Origin: Roseburia sp.
GTDB taxonomy: Bacteria; Bacillota_A; Clostridia; Lachnospirales; Lachnospiraceae
Direction of reading: 5' to 3'
Assembly (NCBI GenBank): GCA_017547315.1
Contig: JAFYQA010000206.1
Coordinates: 1 to 12,438, forward strand
DNA length: 12,438 nt
Shown here: positions 4,742 to 12,438 of the stretch, in pieces
Layout of the letters: every line of letters starts with the position of its first letter
Position numbering within the stretch: position 1 is the stretch's first letter
Program-made: the position numbers and the translations under genes
The notes under the pieces: model-generated
The model's database searches: none
Seen by the model: only the letters and a program-made list of their open reading frames with translations
Told to the model about the DNA's origin: nothing

Positions 4742-7552
4742 ATGCTCTTACGATATTTAATGTTACTTGCAGTGGGATTTGGTTTAGCTATGATTATATT
4801 CTGGTCACGGAAGCCTGCGTCACAGAATTTGAAATGGTTGTTGTTGACGGTGTCAGGTGTTACTGTGAGTATGTTATTGTATTATCTGGAAATGTGTGAC
4901 ACAAACATTGGATTTATGCAGACGGTACATAATTTATCCTATGTATTTAAATCGTATACGTTGATGGCGTTTGGAATGTTTTTGTATCATTATTGTGATA
5001 TTAAGGTACGGAAGTCTACGCTTTACGGTGTTATGATATGTACTATGATATTATCTGTGATAATGTCATTGAATAATTTGCATGGATTAGTATATAGTGC
5101 AGTGGGGATTGGAACGGATTTTGTTGTTCCGTATCTGATTTTAGAACCACACATATTGTATTATGTGTTTGCATGCGGTATATGGGCGTTGATGATCCTA
5201 AGTGTGGTTATGATTGCAAAGCGTATGCCGGGAAGTCGCGGATTACAGCGTAAGAGGTATATGTTATTTATAGCAGTGATGCTATTACCTGCATCCGGTT
5301 TGATTTTACAGGATGTATTTGGATATAATCGGGTGGACTATGTAAATATAGATTTTATGCTCTGCCTGATTCTGCTCTTAATTCTGACGAAGCGATATGG
5401 GCTTTTGAATACGGTTGTTCTTGCAAAAGAGAACATTATGGACAATACAAAAGAAGGTCTATTGGTTGTCGACACGGAATATAATGTCCTTTATGCCAAT
5501 GATACAGTGAAGAATCGTTATCCGTCTATTATGAATCTTGAGACTGAGCGGGAGAGAGACGCTCTGATTCAGTTGATAAAAGATGGAGAAGGTGTATTTA
5601 AAAAGGATGGCTTTTATGTAGAAATCAGAGTTTCGGAGTTACGGGAAGAGAATACACTTAGAGGATATCTGGTGTGGACATTTGATATGTCTTTCCTGAA
5701 TGAGTATACGAATGAGATTTTGCAATTGAAGGATGAGGCAGAAAAAGCAAACCAAGCAAAGACTACATTTCTTGCAAATATGTCACATGAAATTCGTACG
5801 CCGATGAATGCAATTTTAGGTTTTTCGGAGTTGATTTTGCAGCAGAAAGCAAATCCAACGTTGACACAGGAATATGCATTTGATATTAGACGTTCTGCGA
5901 AAAATTTATTACATATTGTAAATGATGTGCTGGATATTTCAAAAATTGAAGCCGGTAAAATGGAGATTGTTTCGGAAGTTTATTATACGCAGCGACTTTT
6001 AGAAGATGTAAGCATGGTGATTGCGAATCAGGCAAAGGAAAAAGGCTTGAAATATCAGGCGGTGATTGAGCCGTCGCTTCCATACCGTATGAAAGGTGCA
6101 GTGTCATCGATTCGTGAAATCATGATAAATATCATGAATAATGCAGTGAAATATACAAATGAGGGAGAAGTTTCTTTACACGTATACTGCAAGTGGAGAA
6201 CGGAAAAGCAGATTCAATTAGAAATTGTGGCAGAGGATACCGGCATTGGTATGAGAGAAAAAGATGTGAAGACGATTTTTGATAAGTTTTCACAATATGA
6301 TACCAAAGCAAATTGTAATGTCGAAGGAACTGGACTTGGAATGGCCATTGTAAAAGGCTTGGTAGAGCAGATGGATGGAGACATTCATGTGGAAAGTGAG
6401 TACGGAAAAGGGACAAAGATTACAATTTGCCTGACACAGGAAATTATTGATGAGCGTCCGGTTGGCGATATTAATTTAAGCCTCAAAGGCACCGAGGAAA
6501 AAGAATTTAATCAGGCGTTTATTACTACTGCAAAAATATTGATTGTAGATGATAATGAGATTAATTTAAAAGTGACAGCAGGACTTTTACAGAAGTATGA
6601 TATTGAAGCCGATATTGCGGATAGTGGTTATGTAGCGATTGATGCGATTCGTGAAAAAGATTATGATTTGATTTTTATGGACCACATGATGCCGGGAATG
6701 GATGGAGTAGAGACCATGCTCCGTATCCGTGAGATGGATAAGGGCAAACATGGAACATTACCGATTGTTGCACTTACTGCGAATGCAATCGTGGGTGTGA
6801 AAGAAGACATGTTGATGCTGGGATTTGACGGTTATCTGGCAAAACCAGTGGATATTCGTAAGATGGAACGCATATTATTAGATTTTATTCCAAAGAATAA
6901 GATATCTTATGTGAATGCGAATGTTGTGGATATGTCGGTTCCGGAAGTGGATATGGGAGAAAAGTCAGAGACAGATGTACTACAGCATATGGATGTGGCA
7001 CTTGGTATCCAAAATTGTGGTGGCACATTGGATGATTATTATCAGGTAATGGATGTTGTCTTAAAATATGGTGAAAAACGACTGACGAAACTCAGAAAGT
7101 TTGTAACTGAAAAGGATTATTTGAACTACACGATTGATGTACATGCATTAAAGAGTACGGCTTTTAACATTGGTGCTACCGAGTTAAGTGAGATGGCATT
7201 AGAGCACGAAGAGGCAGGAAAAACAGGTGACTTTGATTTTATCGAAGCGAATGCGGAAGTATTACTGACACTGTATGAAACTGTCTTAAGAGAGATTGCA
7301 ACAGTTCGTAGAAAAGAAATGTCGGAAAGTCTGCAGGATGTTGAAAACAGTGATGTTACAGGGCAGACAATAGATAACACGGAAAATACAGAAACTTCAG
7401 AGGGCTGTGAAATAACACAGGCAAAAGGAAGTTTGACGGATGATAAATTACGTGAACTATTGGGGAATGTTATTCATATGCTTGATGACTTTGAAACCGA
7501 TAAAGCCAAGGATATTTTGCGTGAAGTGATAAGTGGAGTAAATATAGTGTAA
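4742..7552 (+). CDS. Hybrid sensor histidine kinase (7TM-PAS-HisKA-HATPase-REC-HPt)
   Basis: Membrane phosphorelay kinase of 936 aa. Residues 1-220 hold about seven hydrophobic segments, like the histidine kinase N-terminal 7TM region. A PAS-like sensor domain follows (about 230-320), then a short coiled linker. HisKA contains NMSHEIRTPMNAILGF with phospho-acceptor H349. The ATPase domain has N467 in the N box, DTGIGM at 499-504 and GTGLGMAI at 529-536. A receiver domain (about 597-715) has D603/D604, phospho-acceptor D647 in FMDHMMPGMDG, T679 and K701. An HPt domain has H801 in VHALKSTAFNIGA. All phosphotransfer residues are intact, so His-Asp-His relay is likely, with an unknown signal and unknown final regulator. 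A Glu/Thr/Asn-rich linker (about 862-895) leads to a short charged helical C-terminus. AAAGGAG at 4729-4735 lies 6 nt before the ATG. The gene is monocistronic, followed by a long hairpin. Confidence 0.95.
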   Translation: MLLRYLMLLAVGFGLAMIIFWSRKPASQNLKWLLLTVSGVTVSMLLYYLEMCDTNIGFMQTVHNLSYVFKSYTLMAFGMFLYHYCDIKVRKSTLYGVMICTMILSVIMSLNNLHGLVYSAVGIGTDFVVPYLILEPHILYYVFACGIWALMILSVVMIAKRMPGSRGLQRKRYMLFIAVMLLPASGLILQDVFGYNRVDYVNIDFMLCLILLLILTKRYGLLNTVVLAKENIMDNTKEGLLVVDTEYNVLYANDTVKNRYPSIMNLETERERDALIQLIKDGEGVFKKDGFYVEIRVSELREENTLRGYLVWTFDMSFLNEYTNEILQLKDEAEKANQAKTTFLANMSHEIRTPMNAILGFSELILQQKANPTLTQEYAFDIRRSAKNLLHIVNDVLDISKIEAGKMEIVSEVYYTQRLLEDVSMVIANQAKEKGLKYQAVIEPSLPYRMKGAVSSIREIMINIMNNAVKYTNEGEVSLHVYCKWRTEKQIQLEIVAEDTGIGMREKDVKTIFDKFSQYDTKANCNVEGTGLGMAIVKGLVEQMDGDIHVESEYGKGTKITICLTQEIIDERPVGDINLSLKGTEEKEFNQAFITTAKILIVDDNEINLKVTAGLLQKYDIEADIADSGYVAIDAIREKDYDLIFMDHMMPGMDGVETMLRIREMDKGKHGTLPIVALTANAIVGVKEDMLMLGFDGYLAKPVDIRKMERILLDFIPKNKISYVNANVVDMSVPEVDMGEKSETDVLQHMDVALGIQNCGGTLDDYYQVMDVVLKYGEKRLTKLRKFVTEKDYLNYTIDVHALKSTAFNIGATELSEMALEHEEAGKTGDFDFIEANAEVLLTLYETVLREIATVRRKEMSESLQDVENSDVTGQTIDNTENTETSEGCEITQAKGSLTDDKLRELLGNVIHMLDDFETDKAKDILREVISGVNIV

Positions 7553-7556
7553 ATAT

Positions 7557-7640
7557 AAACTGGGGAAGAGTGCTACATTTAGGATTTCTTTTGCGTACTT
7601 AGCAGAAAGAAATCCTAAATGTAGCACTCTTCCTCAGTTT
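7557..7640 (+). repeat. Very long near-perfect inverted repeat (35-bp hairpin)
   Basis: The arms 7557-7591 and 7606-7640 are complementary at all 35 positions, with one G-U pair (7563 with 7634). A further TGC/GCA pairing (7592-7594 with 7602-7604, G7605 bulged) leaves a 7-nt loop. It begins 4 nt after the kinase stop codon and ends with only four T, so it is far longer than an ordinary terminator, though it probably also stops transcription. I see no target-site duplication or transposase. A miniature inverted-repeat element, a transcript-end stabiliser or an RNase III substrate are possible. Confidence 0.9.
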
Positions 7641-7671
7641 TGGTACTCTAAAAAATTCTTTAGAAAATCTT

Positions 7672-7700
7672 TTGATTTTTATGAAAGCTTTCTTTAGAAT
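7672..7700 (+). promoter_or_regulatory. Candidate promoter of the response regulator-kinase operon
   Basis: TTGATT (-35; 7672-7677), a 17-bp spacer and TAGAAT (-10; 7695-7700) place the start near 7707, 25 nt before the ATG. The spacer holds the perfect palindrome GAAAGCTTTC (7683-7692). The 10-mer TTCTTTAGAA occurs upstream of the -35 (7656-7665) and again overlapping the -10 (7690-7699), suggesting an operator. Confidence 0.5.
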
Positions 7701-7731
7701 TAAGGGATATGATAATTGTGGAGGTAAGGAT

Positions 7732-8451
7732 ATGGAACCATTAAAGAATGAAGAATATCACATTTTAGTTGTGGAAGATGATAAAGAAATCAGAGATGGA
7801 ATCGAGATTTTCTTGAAAGGACAGGGATATCAGGTACATAAGGCAGCAGACGGCATGGAAGGCCTGTCAGTAATCGAAAGTAATGAGATTCATTTGGCAA
7901 TCGTAGATATTATGATGCCACGTATGGATGGTGTGACAATGACTATGAAATTGCGTGAAAATTATGATTTTCCAGTGATTATGCTTTCGGCAAAATCAGA
8001 AGAGACGGACAAAGTAATTGGATTAAATATCGGTGCAGACGATTACGTGACGAAACCATTTACGCCATTAGAGCTCATGGCGAGAGTGAATTCACAGTTA
8101 CGCAGATATTTGCGCTTTTCTAATAAGAATGGTGCAAGTGTAAAATCAGATCGTGTATATGTCATCGGCGGACTGGAACTGAATGAAGATACGGTAGAAT
8201 TTTCGGTAGACGGCAGTCCGGTGAAACTGACACCGATTGAATTTAAGATTTTAGCGTTGTTAATGCGCAATGCAGGAAGGGTATTTTCTTCCGAAGAGAT
8301 TTACGAGCGTGTCTGGAATGAAAAAGCGATTAATACGGATACGATTATGGTACATGTGAGAAACATTCGGGATAAAATCGAGATTAACCCGAAGGAACCA
8401 AAATATTTAAAGGTGGTGTGGGGAGTTGGATACAAAATTGAAAAACAGTAA
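7732..8451 (+). CDS. OmpR/PhoB-family DNA-binding response regulator
   Basis: Cytosolic transcription regulator of 239 aa, activated by phosphorylation. The receiver domain spans about residues 9-125. It has acidic residues E15-D17, phospho-acceptor D59 in VDIMMPRMDG, S86 at the switch position and K108 in the TKPF motif. A winged-helix DNA-binding domain fills about 140-235, with the typical LTPIEFKILALL, VFSSEEIYERVW and the ending VRNIRDKIE...VWGVGYK. I chose the ATG at 7732 because GGAGG (7720-7724) lies 7 nt upstream and the protein then starts directly at the receiver fold. An in-frame ATG at 7672 would add 20 atypical residues and overlap the promoter. It overlaps the next kinase gene by 26 nt, so the two are surely co-expressed and form a cognate pair. 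The regulon is unknown; self-regulation through the operator-like repeats upstream is possible. Confidence 0.95.
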   Translation: MEPLKNEEYHILVVEDDKEIRDGIEIFLKGQGYQVHKAADGMEGLSVIESNEIHLAIVDIMMPRMDGVTMTMKLRENYDFPVIMLSAKSEETDKVIGLNIGADDYVTKPFTPLELMARVNSQLRRYLRFSNKNGASVKSDRVYVIGGLELNEDTVEFSVDGSPVKLTPIEFKILALLMRNAGRVFSSEEIYERVWNEKAINTDTIMVHVRNIRDKIEINPKEPKYLKVVWGVGYKIEKQ

Positions 8452-10648
8452 AAAAATCAGATTAATCATTACAATATGCGCGTTGATGGTACTGACAATC
8501 GTCAATGTACTTTATTTCCCGATGGTAGGAAGTCAGGCTTTGGGCCGTTACTCGGAGGAAATGACTGAGAGTAAAGAAATTAATACTGACTTGTTACAGT
8601 CGCTTTATCAAGGAGCACTGGTCATGTATTATGAACAGACATTAAAGAGTTCAGAAGAAACAATTGAACCGCTAGAATTGTTTGTGAAAAAGGAAATGCT
8701 AAATGAGGAACAGAGGGTAGGTTTGGAAGAAAATTTTGGTTACACATACGGTAACTGGGAGCGTAACTTTGAAACATACCGTTATGCGATTGATTACTAT
8801 GCGACGAATGGCAAAATCAGTGAATCTAATACAACGCAGGATTTGACGAAACTTTTGCCGGAAAGAACGGGTGTGACAAATGTATTGATTGATGCGGTGG
8901 CAAAGCCTTATCAGGATTTGTGGGTCATGGACTTCGATGAATTGGGCCAGATGACAGTACGTGTGATTAAAACCAGTGATATTTCAGAAAATATGCTTGT
9001 GAAAACTTTGAAACAGGTAGAGAATGACTGGGGGCTTATAGGGCAAATTGATAATCATGTAGAATTCGAGAATCCGGCTACTGTGGTAAACAGAGTGCAT
9101 GATTTTACGGTTGTTTATGGTATCTCAGAGGAATACACAGGAGATGGCATTATGAAGGATAGTGTGTACTACCTGACTAATTTCTACGCGTTTATCGAAT
9201 TGTATGCCGGACCGGCATTTTTTATCAGTGTACTGGTATTGGCGGTGTTAGCGTTGGTTATGACAAGTCCTAGAATTTGGAAAGACATTATGCCGGAGCG
9301 CATTGTATCAGGTCAGAAAAAGAAGTGGTTTCTTTTTGAACCGGCAGTATTTGGTATTTGTATTTTTAGCGGTTGGTACAGATGGTATTGTAATGCTATT
9401 TATCAGGTAGCAAATAGGGATTTGAAGAGTTTCAGTTATGTGATAGAGGATATAAAATGGGTGTCATTACTTCGTTATAGCGATGTGATTTTCTTAACAT
9501 TTGCATCGTTCGTGGTAATTTATATGATTTTTACAGCACTCTGCCCGGTATTCTATTTGGGAATAAAAGAGTATATCAGACAGTACAGCTTCATCTATCA
9601 GATTTTCCCAACTATGAAAAAATGGTGGCAGAAGTTTAAGGACGAAATTAATCAGTTTAATTTTGAAGACGATGGAACACAGTTGATATTAAAACTGATG
9701 ATTGGCAATTTTGTCATTGTGGCAATTATGTGCTGTATGTGGTTTGTTGGCGCGGTGTTGGCAGTTCTCTATAATGTTATTTTGTTTTTTATGCTGGAGA
9801 ACAAATATGACAAGATAGTAAAGGACTATCAGGAACTTCGCAAGGGTACAAGACGTATTGCAGAGGGGGATTTGAATACCATAATTACGGAAGACATCGG
9901 TGTGTTTGAACCATTGAAAGAAGATTTGACGCAGATTCGTGACGGTTTCAAAAAGGCAGTCGATGAAGAAATGAAGAGTCAGCGTATGAAGACAGAATTG
10001 ATTACGAATGTCTCACATGATTTGAAGACCCCACTTACGGCAATTACCACTTATGTGGAACTCTTAAAAAAAGATGATATTACTGAGGAAGAGCGCAAAG
10101 AGTATGTAGATACCTTAGACCGCAAGTCACAGCGTTTAAAAGTGTTGATTGAAGACTTGTTTGAAGTGAGTAAGGCAAGCAGTAATAATATTACATTAAA
10201 TTTGATGAACGTAGATATTGTGAAGCTTATGAAACAGGTTGTGGTCGAGCATAAAGAAAAATACGACGAAGCAGGACTGCAGCTTCACTGGCGTGTTCCA
10301 GAAGAAAAAGTGGAATTGCTGCTGGATAGTCAGAAAACGTATCGTATTTTTGAAAATCTCTTTTCGAATATTCAGAAATATGCAATGCCGCACAGCCGTG
10401 TATACATTGATGTAACGCACGAAGACGGGCAGGTAAGCGTTGTGGTGAAGAATATGTCTGCTGAACCGTTAAATGTGGTAGGAGAAGAGCTTACAGAGCG
10501 TTTCGTAAGAGGAGATGCTTCACGTAACACAGAAGGCTCAGGTCTTGGTCTTGCAATCGCGAAAAATTTTACAGAAGCACAGAAGGGGAGCTTTGAAGTC
10601 TGTGTGGATGGCGATTTATTTAAAACGACATTAATTTGGAAGAAATAG
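8426..10648 (+). CDS. Multi-pass membrane sensor histidine kinase (cognate of the upstream regulator)
   Basis: 740-aa sensor kinase. One membrane segment (about 11-32) is followed by an extracytoplasmic region of about 225 residues. More membrane segments follow near 260-280, 303-320, 352-378 and 424-457 (probably two). A HAMP-like linker (about 459-512) leads to the HisKA domain, with TNVSHDLKTPLTAI and phospho-acceptor H531. The ATPase domain keeps the N box (FENLFSNIQKYA, N644/N648), an F-box-like ERFVRGDASR and the G2 box GSGLGLAI (704-711). Where DxGxG (G1) should be, it reads VVVKNMSAEPLNV, a degenerate form I associate with a Clostridial kinase subgroup. The start is TTG at 8426, inside the regulator gene, with AAAGGTGG at 8409-8416; another in-frame TTG at 8438 is possible. 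The overlap suggests translational coupling. The signal is unknown; a cell-envelope stimulus is a guess from the large outer domain. Confidence 0.92.
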   Translation: MDTKLKNSKKIRLIITICALMVLTIVNVLYFPMVGSQALGRYSEEMTESKEINTDLLQSLYQGALVMYYEQTLKSSEETIEPLELFVKKEMLNEEQRVGLEENFGYTYGNWERNFETYRYAIDYYATNGKISESNTTQDLTKLLPERTGVTNVLIDAVAKPYQDLWVMDFDELGQMTVRVIKTSDISENMLVKTLKQVENDWGLIGQIDNHVEFENPATVVNRVHDFTVVYGISEEYTGDGIMKDSVYYLTNFYAFIELYAGPAFFISVLVLAVLALVMTSPRIWKDIMPERIVSGQKKKWFLFEPAVFGICIFSGWYRWYCNAIYQVANRDLKSFSYVIEDIKWVSLLRYSDVIFLTFASFVVIYMIFTALCPVFYLGIKEYIRQYSFIYQIFPTMKKWWQKFKDEINQFNFEDDGTQLILKLMIGNFVIVAIMCCMWFVGAVLAVLYNVILFFMLENKYDKIVKDYQELRKGTRRIAEGDLNTIITEDIGVFEPLKEDLTQIRDGFKKAVDEEMKSQRMKTELITNVSHDLKTPLTAITTYVELLKKDDITEEERKEYVDTLDRKSQRLKVLIEDLFEVSKASSNNITLNLMNVDIVKLMKQVVVEHKEKYDEAGLQLHWRVPEEKVELLLDSQKTYRIFENLFSNIQKYAMPHSRVYIDVTHEDGQVSVVVKNMSAEPLNVVGEELTERFVRGDASRNTEGSGLGLAIAKNFTEAQKGSFEVCVDGDLFKTTLIWKK

Positions 10649-10659
10649 GTGTTAATAGG

Positions 10660-10690
10660 AAATCCCCGGCCGGTTTGGTCGGGGATTTTT
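10660..10690 (+). terminator. Rho-independent terminator of the regulator-kinase operon
   Basis: A 12-bp stem (10660-10671 with 10677-10688, one G-U pair) of GC-rich core CCCCGGCC, 5-nt loop, ending in five T. It lies 11 nt after the kinase stop and 5 nt from the end of the convergent typA, and may also stop typA transcripts, though the T tract on that strand is weak. Confidence 0.9.
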
Positions 10691-10694
10691 GATC

Positions 10695-12438
10695 TTACTG
10701 TTTATTTTTCATATTCGCACGTTTTCTTAAGGTTGGGTCAAGGATACGTTTTCTGATACGTAAGCTTTCTGGTGTAACCTCAAGTAATTCATCTACATCG
10801 ATGAAGTCTAATGCCTGTTCCAAACTCAAAATACGAGGTGGTACAAGTGTTAAAGCCTCATCTGCAGAAGAAGAACGTGTATTGGTCAAATGTTTCTTTT
10901 TACAAACGTTCAACTCGATATCTTCGTTACGTGAGCAGGAACCGATAACCATACCTGAGTAAACTTTCTGACCAGGTCCGATGAATAAAGTACCACGATC
11001 TTGTGCAGAGAATAAACCATAAGTTACGGATTCGCCAGATTCGTAAGCGATAAGAGAACCAAGCTGACGGTAAGTGATGTCGCCACGGTAGCTGTCATAG
11101 CCATTGAAAATGGTATTGATGATACCATTACCCTTTGTATCAGTTAAGAACTCGCCACGGTAGCCGATTAAGCCACGGGATGGGATATTGAACTCTAAAC
11201 GAGTATAACCGCCTGCGATTGGTTTCATATTTAACATCTCGCCTTTTCGCTGGCTTAATTTATCAATAACAGTTCCAGTGAACTCATCTGGAACATCTAC
11301 ATAAGCCAATTCCATTGGTTCTAATCTTTTTCCATTTTCATCTGTACGATAGAGAACTTCTGCTTTACTTACAGCAAATTCATAACCTTCACGACGCATG
11401 TTCTCGATTAAAACAGATAAATGTAATTCTCCACGACCGGAAACTTTGTAGCTGTCTGGGCTATCAGTCTCTTCGACACGGAGAGAAACGTCTGTGTTTA
11501 ATTCACGGAAAAGACGGTCTCTTAAGTGACGGGAAGTAATGTATTTTCCTTCCTGACCTGCTAATGGACTGTCATTTACGATAAAGTTCATTGACAGAGT
11601 CGGCTCAGAAATTTTCTGGAAAGGAATTGCTTCCGGATTCTCTGTAGCGCAGATTGTATCACCGATGTGAATATCTGTGATACCAGAGATGGCTACGATA
11701 GAACCGATGCCTGCTTCTGTTACGTCTACTTTATTTAAGCCGTCAAATTCATACAATTTGCTGATACGGACTTTTTTCTTTTTGTCAGGATCGTGGTGGT
11801 TCACTACTACGGCTTCCTGATTCATTTTGATGGTACCATTTTCTACTTTACCGATACCAATACGTCCAACATATTCGTTGTAGTCGATGGTAGAGATAAG
11901 TACCTGTGTGTTGGCTTCCGGATCACCTTCTGGTGCAGGAATGTAATCGATGATGGTTTCGAATAAAGGAACCATATCTTTTCTGTTATTAACCAGATCC
12001 ATGATTTCACGTACCGCATAACCATCTCTTGCAGAAGCAAAAAGGAATGGACAGTCTAACTGCTCATCTGAAGCATCAAGGTCTAAGAATAATTCTAAAA
12101 CTTCATCTACTACTTCGTTTGGACGTGCTTCCGGACGGTCGATTTTGTTTACACAAACGATAACCGGCAGCGCTAATTCTAAAGCTTTCATTAATACGAA
12201 TTTAGTCTGTGGCATAACGCCTTCGAATGCATCTACTACTAAGATAACACCATTTACCATCTTAAGGACACGTTCTACTTCACCGCCGAAGTCAGCGTGA
12301 CCTGGGGTATCGATAACGTTGATTTTAGTTCCTTTGTATGTGATAGCAGTATTTTTGGCGAGAATGGTGATACCACGCTCTTTTTCAATGTCATTGGAAT
12401 CCATGACACGTTCTTCCACTACCTGATTCTCACGGAAT
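10695..12438 (-). CDS. typA: Translational GTPase TypA/BipA (5' end beyond window)
   Basis: Ribosome-associated GTPase of the EF-G-like family, linked to ribosome assembly and stress adaptation, including growth at low temperature in other bacteria. About 581 residues are visible. The GTPase domain shows the switch I motif ERGITI, G3 DTPGHADFGG (around 12285-12312), G4 NKID (12139-12150) and G5 FASARDG. Domain II, the EF-G-like fold and the BipA C-terminal domain follow (SRGLIGYRGEF, ending LRKRANMKNKQ). The frame stays open to the window edge (FRENQVVEERVMDSND), so the GTG at 12419 is internal. The P-loop (GHVDHGKTT type) and roughly the first 30 residues lie outside. Sequence is intact with no frameshift. 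It converges on the two-component operon, with which I see no functional link. Confidence 0.97.
   Translation of the reverse strand, partial: FRENQVVEERVMDSNDIEKERGITILAKNTAITYKGTKINVIDTPGHADFGGEVERVLKMVNGVILVVDAFEGVMPQTKFVLMKALELALPVIVCVNKIDRPEARPNEVVDEVLELFLDLDASDEQLDCPFLFASARDGYAVREIMDLVNNRKDMVPLFETIIDYIPAPEGDPEANTQVLISTIDYNEYVGRIGIGKVENGTIKMNQEAVVVNHHDPDKKKKVRISKLYEFDGLNKVDVTEAGIGSIVAISGITDIHIGDTICATENPEAIPFQKISEPTLSMNFIVNDSPLAGQEGKYITSRHLRDRLFRELNTDVSLRVEETDSPDSYKVSGRGELHLSVLIENMRREGYEFAVSKAEVLYRTDENGKRLEPMELAYVDVPDEFTGTVIDKLSQRKGEMLNMKPIAGGYTRLEFNIPSRGLIGYRGEFLTDTKGNGIINTIFNGYDSYRGDITYRQLGSLIAYESGESVTYGLFSAQDRGTLFIGPGQKVYSGMVIGSCSRNEDIELNVCKKKHLTNTRSSSADEALTLVPPRILSLEQALDFIDVDELLEVTPESLRIRKRILDPTLRKRANMKNKQ

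Noticed and set aside
4705..4899. 64-codon + strand frame overlapping the start of the hybrid kinase
   Set aside because: Out-of-frame shadow of the kinase, with no ribosome site of its own.
7557..7640. Insertion sequence or CRISPR repeat
   Set aside because: There is no transposase, no target duplication and no repeated spacer unit, only one palindrome.
7672..7731. Longer response regulator start at ATG 7672
   Set aside because: GGAGG sits correctly before ATG 7732; the longer start overlaps the promoter and adds atypical residues.
12417..12419. GTG as start of typA
   Set aside because: The frame continues upstream with FRENQV, typical TypA sequence, and the P-loop would be lost.

Overview
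This AT-rich window reads as chromosomal DNA of an anaerobic, low-GC Firmicute of class Clostridia, most likely a Lachnospiraceae-type gut bacterium. The evidence is the cysS-mrnC-rlmB-sigH gene order, a sporulation-type sigma-H, a T-box leader, protein sequences resembling that family, and several TTG starts behind strong Shine-Dalgarno sites. The placement is inferred from recognised families, not from a database search.

Left part (1-3690): a housekeeping cluster on the + strand. A T-box leader, cut by the window edge, ends in a terminator ahead of cysS (cysteinyl-tRNA synthetase). It is followed by mrnC (Mini-ribonuclease III, 23S rRNA maturation), rlmB (23S rRNA 2'-O-methyltransferase), a terminator, and sigH. 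In Bacillus the same cluster also carries yacP between rlmB and sigH; here it is absent.

Middle part (3690-4740): mostly non-coding, and the most interesting stretch. Right after sigH come three tandem catabolite-responsive-element (cre)-like operators. Next is an isolated TATAAT box, C-rich sequence, a perfect hairpin with a C-rich loop and a Rho-independent terminator. I read this as a candidate small regulatory RNA of about 95 nt, unproven. A small membrane protein (Tic20/DUF4870-like) with its own terminator follows. Then comes a tRNA-Thr(GGU) gene on the - strand, with a clear promoter and terminator, back to back with the promoter of the next gene.

Right part (4740-10690): signal transduction on the + strand. 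A 936-aa hybrid sensor kinase (7TM-PAS-HisKA-HATPase-REC-HPt) is followed by an unusually long near-perfect hairpin. Then comes a two-gene operon with overlapping ends, encoding an OmpR/PhoB-type response regulator and a multi-pass sensor kinase whose ATP-binding G1 box is degenerate. The operon ends in a strong terminator. Converging on it from the right edge is typA/bipA (ribosome-associated GTPase), whose 5' end lies outside the window.

I see no mobile element, CRISPR array, toxin-antitoxin or defence system. The best candidates for something undescribed are the cre-adjacent C-rich RNA, which has a 10-nt perfect complement to the ribosome-binding site of the hybrid kinase, and the 35-bp hairpin at 7557-7640.
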